Of a stretch of 64,000 bases of DNA, positions 59,185 to 64,000 are shown in pieces. Each line of letters opens with the position of its first letter. Position 1 is the stretch's first letter. The position numbers and the translations under genes were made by a program. Source of the DNA: Nematostella vectensis (taxonomy: Eukaryota > Cnidaria > Anthozoa > Actiniaria > Edwardsiidae); NCBI RefSeq assembly GCF_932526225.1, contig NC_064040.1, forward strand, positions 8,956,865-9,020,864, read 5' to 3'. Under the pieces are notes generated by a model. The model searched no databases and had not been told where the DNA came from. It worked only from the letters and a program-made list of their open reading frames with translations.

Positions 59185-60460
59185 ATTGCTGTAAGTATCT
59201 AACAGGCTAATCACACCCACTACCTTCAGGGCCCTGTGAGTATCTAACAGGCTAATCATACCCGCTACATTCAGGGTTCTGTAAGTATCTAGCAGGCTAA
59301 TCACACCCACTACCTTAGCGCCCTGTAAGTATCTAACAGGCTAATCATACCCACTACCTTCAGGGCCCTGTAAGTACCTAGCAGGCTAATCATACCTACT
59401 ACCTTCAGGGTCCTGTAAGTATCTAGCAGGCTAATCATACTCACTACCTTAGGGCCCTGTAAGTATCTAGCAGGCTAATCTTACCCACTACCTTCAGGGC
59501 CCTGTAAGTATCTAGCAGGCTAATCATACCCACTACCTTCAGGGCCCTGTAAGTATCTAACAGGCTAATCATACCCACTACCTTAGGGCCCTGTAAGTAT
59601 CTAACAGGCTAATCATACCCACTACCTTCAGGGCCCTGTAAGTATCTAGCAGGCTAATCATACCTACTACCTTCAGGGTCCTGTAAGTATCTTGCAGGCT
59701 AATCATACCCACTACCTTAGGGCCCTCTAAGTATCTAACAGGCTTATCATAACCACTACCTTCAGGGTCCTGTAAGTATCTAGCAGGCTAATCATACCCA
59801 CTACCTTCAGGACCTGTAAGTATCTAACAGGCTAATCATTCCCACTACCTTCAGAGCCCTGTAAGTATTTAACAGGCTAATCATACCCACTACCTTCAGG
59901 GCCCTGTAAGTATCTAACAGGCTAATCATGCCCACTACCTTCAGGGCCCTGTAACAGGCTAATCATACCCACTACCTTAGGGCCCTGTAAGTATCTAGCA
60001 GGCTAATCATACCCACTACCTTCAGGGCCCTGTAAGTATCTAACAGGCTAATCATACCCACTACCTTTAGGGTCCTGTAAATATCTAGAAGGCTAATCAT
60101 ACCCACTACCTTCAGGGCCCTGTAAATATCTAGCAGGCTAATCTTACCCACTACCTTCAGGGCCCTGTAAGTATCTAGCAGGCTAATCATACCCACTACC
60201 TTCAGGGCCCTGTAAGTATACGCAGGCTAATCATATCCACTACCTTCAGGGTCCTGTAAGTATCTAGCAGGCTAATCATACCCACTACCTTCAGGGCCCT
60301 GTAAGTATCTAGCAGGCTTATCATACCCACTACCTTCAGGGCCCTGTATGTATCTAGCAGGCTAATCATACCCACTACCTTCAGGGCCCTGTAAGCATCT
60401 AGCAGGCTAATCATACCCACTACCTTCAGGGCCCTGTAAGTATCTAGCAAGATCATCATA
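59185..60460 (-). repeat. 45-bp minisatellite carrying the donor of FN3 module 1
   Basis: About 28 units begin at the exon donor. Minus-strand unit: CTGAAGGTAGTGGGTATGAT, TAGCCTGCTAGATACTTACA, GGGCC. The genuine junction reads GGAAGGCA|GTGAGTATGATG and continues CTAGATACTTACAGGGCC, so the unit is the exon end plus the first intron bases. Each unit also holds CTTACAG|G, which looks like an acceptor. Confidence 0.9.
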
Positions 60461-60465
60461 CTCAC

Positions 60466-60777
60466 TGCCTTCCGGTATGGCCACGGTAAAGGCGTCACTC
60501 ACGAGGCCCATCGCCTTAAAGGAGTTTGCCAACAGTCTCATAGTGTAGTTTTGGTTGTGTCTCAACTCCTTCACCAAAAGTGGGGGATTCTTATGGCGAA
60601 ATTGAAGAGCTGTCCAGTCAGTGCCTGGCACAGTAATGCTCTTGTAAAGGACATAGTAGCCCGCATGGTACTGCTGTTTGGTGTCGGGAAATGTAAAATG
60701 CACGTTAACGCTGGTTGTTGAAGTCGAGGAACTCGGTTCTGGTTCGACACTCACAAATTGTGGGATTTCACAGAAAA
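60466..60777 (-). CDS. FN3 module 1 exon
   Basis: An FN3-like domain: FCEIPQFVSVEPEPSSS start, YHAGYYVLYKS in the middle, ELRHNQNYTMRLLANS near the end. The donor is GGCA|GTGAGT, phase 1. The exon end and donor are the seed of the 45-bp array downstream (59185-60460). Confidence 0.85.
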
Positions 60778-61291
60778 CTACAAAAAGAGAAAAAAAGATA
60801 GCTTTGTTTCACAGGTACCCGTGAAAGCAAAAATAAGTTCAAATAAAATTAATAAGGGAAACATCTCGAAAATGTCAAAATTACCTAAGGAATTATAATT
60901 TTTACATTGCAAGGCCCAAAATAAAGAACAATGGTGTAAAAATTAACTTTTCTTACGCCGCTCATAGAACTCGTTAAATTCGTTTGCCGCGGACTTGGTC
61001 CATAAGGTCACGCGATTTACAGACGTGGCGGTTCGGACATGCCGTCGGTAAACACTTTGACTGTTCTAACAGATGGAACCTATGCAAGTTTGCTTCGTTT
61101 GGAATTGTTTAATAATGCTTTAGATTATACCCGTTCACAGTTCCTTATTGTTGCTCTTTTAGTTTTAACGCCAATGGTTGAAAAATATAATTTCCGGTTT
61201 GTTTAAAATCACAAGTCTATTCGAACTCCGAACAAGCTTAAAAGCTTTTATGTTAAATCTACAATTACTTTCAGGTTAAAACTAAACTCAC
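60778..61291 (-). other. Intron between the N-terminal exon and FN3 module 1
   Basis: This is AT-rich, without array or element. Confidence 0.6.
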
Positions 61292-61443
61292 AATGGTCAT
61301 CGTCAGCTTGGCAGCCCGCAATACTCCCCTTAGAGCCAAGAAGAATTCCTTCTTCTAGCAACGTCTTTATCTTCAAGGGGAACGACCACGATCTGTCACG
61401 GAAATTGATTCTAACATCCTTTTTGGTTGATGAATTATCGCTC
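61292..61443 (-). CDS. FN3 channel gene, N-terminal segment
   Basis: The acceptor is ATGTTTTCAG and the donor CATT|GTGAGT. It reads SDNSSTKKDVRINF, then SWSFPLKIKTLLEEGILLG and GCQADDDH. It is extracellular by position. I do not recognise the domain. The phases (2 in, 1 out) fit both neighbours. Confidence 0.75.
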
Positions 61444-61649
61444 CTGAAAACATAAAATAACTGATTGATTTTTCATAATTTAAAAAATTAAATTATTATC
61501 TTTTTAAATCACTTAAGATTTTCTTTTTACATTTTTTCGTTCATCATTGACATCATGGAATGTAGATAGTATCTGGCTAGAAGTTTCTAATAGAAAGTGA
61601 ATGCTCAGAGGATGGGGCGAACATGTTTCAGTACAGGGGGTTCTCGAAA

Positions 61650-62790
61650 AAGACCACTGATCGATATGAAATCAAAATACAAATCAGCCGACTGGGAATC
61701 CTGTGGTGTGGACACAAAAAAAATGCATCCATATCCACTATATGAAACTCGCGCATGCGCTTTAAACACAGCTGATCGATATGAAATCAAAATACAAATC
61801 AGCCCACTGGGAAGCCTGTGGTGTGGACACAAAAAATTGCACCCACTATATGAAACTCGCGCATGCGCTTGAAACACCGCTGATCGATATGAAATCAAAA
61901 TACAAATCAGCCCACTGGGAAGCCTGTGGTGTGGACACAAAAAATTGCACCCACTATATGAAACTCGCGCATGCGCTTAAAACACCGCTGATCGATATGA
62001 AATCAAAATACAAATCAGCCGACTGGGAAGCCTGTGGTGTGGACACAAAAAAATTGCACCCACTATATGAAACTCGCGCATGCGCTTAAAACACCGCTGA
62101 TCGATATGAAATCAAAATACAAATCAGCCGACTGGGAAGCCTGTGGTGTGGACACAAAAAAATTGCACCCACTATATGAAACTCGCGCATGCGCTCAAAA
62201 CACCGCTGATCGATATGAAATCAAAATACAAATCAGCCCACTGGGAAGCCTGTGGTGTGGACACGAAAAATGGACTATATGAAACTCGCGCATGCGCTTA
62301 AAAGACCGCTGATCAGCATGAAATCAAAATACAAATCAGCCGACTGGGAAGCCTGTGGTGTGGACACACAAAAAAAATGCATCCATATCCACTATATGAA
62401 ACTCGCGCATGCGCTTAAAACACCGCTGACCGATATGAAATCAAAATACAAATCAGCCGACTGGGAAGCCTGTGGTGTGGACACAAAAAATTGCACCCAC
62501 TATATGAAACTCGCCCATTCCCCTAAAACACCGCTGATCGATATGAAATCAAAATACAAATCAGCCAACTGGGAAGCCTGTGGTGTGGACACGAAAATGG
62601 ACTATATGAAACTCGCGCATGCGCTAAAAAGACCGCTAATCAGCATGAAATCAAAATACAAATCAGCCGACTGGTAAACCTGTGTTGTGGACACGAAAAA
62701 TCGCATCCACTATACGAAACTCGCGCATGCGCTAAAATGACCGCTGATCAGCATGAAATAAAAATACAAATCAGCCGACTGGGAACTTGC
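61650..62790 (+). repeat. ~110-bp tandem repeat with GCGCATGCGC in each unit
   Basis: About ten units read GATCGATATGAAATCAAAAT, ACAAATCAGCCGACTGGGAA, GCCTGTGGTGTGGACAC, ACTATATGAAACTCGCGCAT, GCGCTTAAAACACCGCT. Length varies through the A-tract and a deletion of CCACTATATG-type sequence in some units. The palindrome GCGCATGCGC occurs in nearly every unit and is close to the NRF-1 consensus. Confidence 0.9.
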
Positions 62791-62841
62791 TCTACGGTCG
62801 ATTATTTTTGTGAGAATTTTTATTATTAGTTTTATAACTAC

Positions 62842-63284
62842 AGTGGGACCTGGATTTTACAATATGCCTCGGTAGAAAGAAAATGTATCGTAAAATCGAG
62901 GTATCAATGCAAAGGAGTCCCCGATTTTACGATATCAAGGAAAATCCATTAGAGATATCGTTGTGGCGTGGTCGGGTTAATTATCAACTTTTACAAAATA
63001 ATAATATGGTAACTCTGCTCTGTGTGAGAATGTACAGTTACTCATACTCTGTAAGAATGTAAATTTGTCTCTTTGTTGATAGACAGAATCAGTAATATCG
63101 TTGTATCGAGGTCAAAATTACTCTAGGGAGAACGGATTTGTATCGTAAAATCGAGCATATCGTTGTAATCAATATCGTAAGATCGAAAGATCGAGGTAAC
63201 TTCCGGCATACTGTATTCCGCCGGGAGAAAGGAACGTCATCGTAAAATTGAGGTTATCGTAAAATTCAGTATCGTAAAATCCAA
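62842..63284. mobile_element. Probable non-autonomous DNA transposon rich in ATCGTAAAATCGAGG motifs
   Basis: The left end is CAGTGGGACCTGGATTTTAC; the right end read backwards is TTGGATTTTACGATAC. Many internal copies of TATCGTAAAATCGAGG occur in both orientations. Subterminal motifs of this kind are usual in short DNA transposons. Family and exact ends are uncertain. Confidence 0.45.
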
Positions 63285-63355
63285 TTAATCTCAAATTATG
63301 TGCTGTTAGTAAATATATTTTTTAAAAAAGCATAAATTATCATAAAGCAACTTAC

Positions 63356-63396
63356 CTCAATACCAAAGCGTCAATGATGTTTAGGTTGTCCTTAAG
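63356..63396 (-). CDS. FN3 channel gene, exon 1 in window (N-terminal segment)
   Basis: A short exon of 41 bases encodes LKDNLNIIDALVL and starts after the pyrimidine tract ending CTCAAG. It ends TTGAG|GTAAGT, phase 2, which matches the next exon. An alternative acceptor six bases further in (TTAAG) would drop two residues. Upstream exons lie beyond the window. Confidence 0.6.
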
Positions 63397-63591
63397 CTTG
63401 AGAAAAAGTAGAGGTCAGCATTATTTTCATCAGCATCCCAACAATCATTATCATCAAAATCATTATCATCAAGACATCAATAAGACAGGGACGGTAAAGG
63501 AGGGTCCCTGTACGTTTCACGGGTTTCAAAAATCGGAAATCACGATTCACGATTTTTAAAGAGCGTTCACGGATCACGAAAATAACCCTTA

Positions 63592-64000
63592 TGCCTGGTG
63601 CACATTAGCAGGGTCTGGATTGGAGAGTCTGCATGTCGTTAGTCAGTTAAAATTTCCATAATTTGTCGGTAGTCGGTAAGAATTATCGGTCTATTTAGAA
63701 TTGATTAGTAATTAATACTTTATTGATAATAAATAAAATTTAGATTAATAATTGACAAAAATGTAACAGGAAATACATAGTACAGATTCTGAAATGGCTG
63801 AATTTAAGTAGATTGACCAATGGAAGTAAAGCGTAAAAATACGGGATACGGGAAATAATCAAATGTCGGTAGTCGGCAAACATTTTTTTGTCGCTAGTCA
63901 CTATTTTTTTTAATGTTTTGTCGGTATTCGGTTACTTTTTAAGCCGTTTGTCGCTTGTCGGTTAACCCCATCCAGACCCTGCACTAGTAACATAATGACA
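63592..64000. mobile_element. Second MITE copy, truncated by the window edge
   Basis: It starts TGCCTGGTGCACATTAG after TTA, as the MITE at 34893 does. It is interrupted at 63609 by another element and resumes at 63982 with CACTAGTAACATAATGACA. Confidence 0.65.
63609..63981. mobile_element. Non-autonomous hAT-like element nested in the MITE
   Basis: This 373-bp element has perfect 12-bp terminal inverted repeats CAGGGTCTGGAT / ATCCAGACCCTG. It holds several GTCGGTAGTCGG-type subterminal motifs and no coding sequence. The flanks CACATTAG and CACTAG look like an imperfect target duplication. The CAGGG start suggests hAT; this is inference. Confidence 0.6.

Overview
The window is animal nuclear DNA with spliced genes, long introns, MITE and SINE fragments, an LTR retrotransposon and many minisatellites. 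The gene content points to an anthozoan cnidarian, most likely a sea anemone. That content is a secreted fibrinogen-like protein of the skeletal-organic-matrix (USOMP5-like) type, a Shaw/Kv3-type channel exon, and a giant fibronectin-III receptor channel. The species call is inference; the exon structure is read directly.

Layout. (1) 1-1409, minus: first coding exon and intron 1 of a Shaw-type voltage-gated K+ channel that runs off the left edge. (2) 1410-8631: intergenic, with a SINE-like fragment. (3) 8632-17497, plus: a complete four-exon gene for a secreted fibrinogen-like protein of 325 residues. Its introns hold three minisatellites, and a 4.2-kb Ty3/Gypsy-type element (9116-13307) is inserted inside one of them. 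(4) 18713-63396, minus: 34 coding exons of one gene whose 5' end lies beyond the right edge. It encodes at least 3083 residues: an N-terminal segment, 25 FN3 modules (one per phase 1-1 exon), then a glutamate-receptor-like core. The core runs S1-like lobe, TM1, pore loop, TM2, S2-like lobe, TM3 and cytoplasmic tail. The pore loop carries a canonical K+-channel filter (TMTTLG/YGD) split by an intron. I joined every exon by splice sites and reading phase; the total of 9252 coding bases keeps one frame throughout. (5) 63592-64000: a MITE with another transposon nested in it.

The two most notable points are these. First, the gene joins 25 FN3 repeats to an ionotropic-receptor core with a K+ selectivity signature. 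The known precedents for the core are bacterial GluR0 and the rotifer AvGluR1. Second, many of the minisatellites begin exactly at an exon-intron junction and carry that splice site in every unit. In one case (20247-21605) the unit is 60 bp, in frame, and supplies a series of alternative donors that would add 20 residues each. In two others (44333-45118 and 49247-50186) an acceptor plus the first part of an FN3 exon is repeated 5-6 times.

The FN3 exons form four consecutive five-module cassettes. Cassettes 2 and 3 are near-identical including their introns, so the locus is still growing by tandem duplication.
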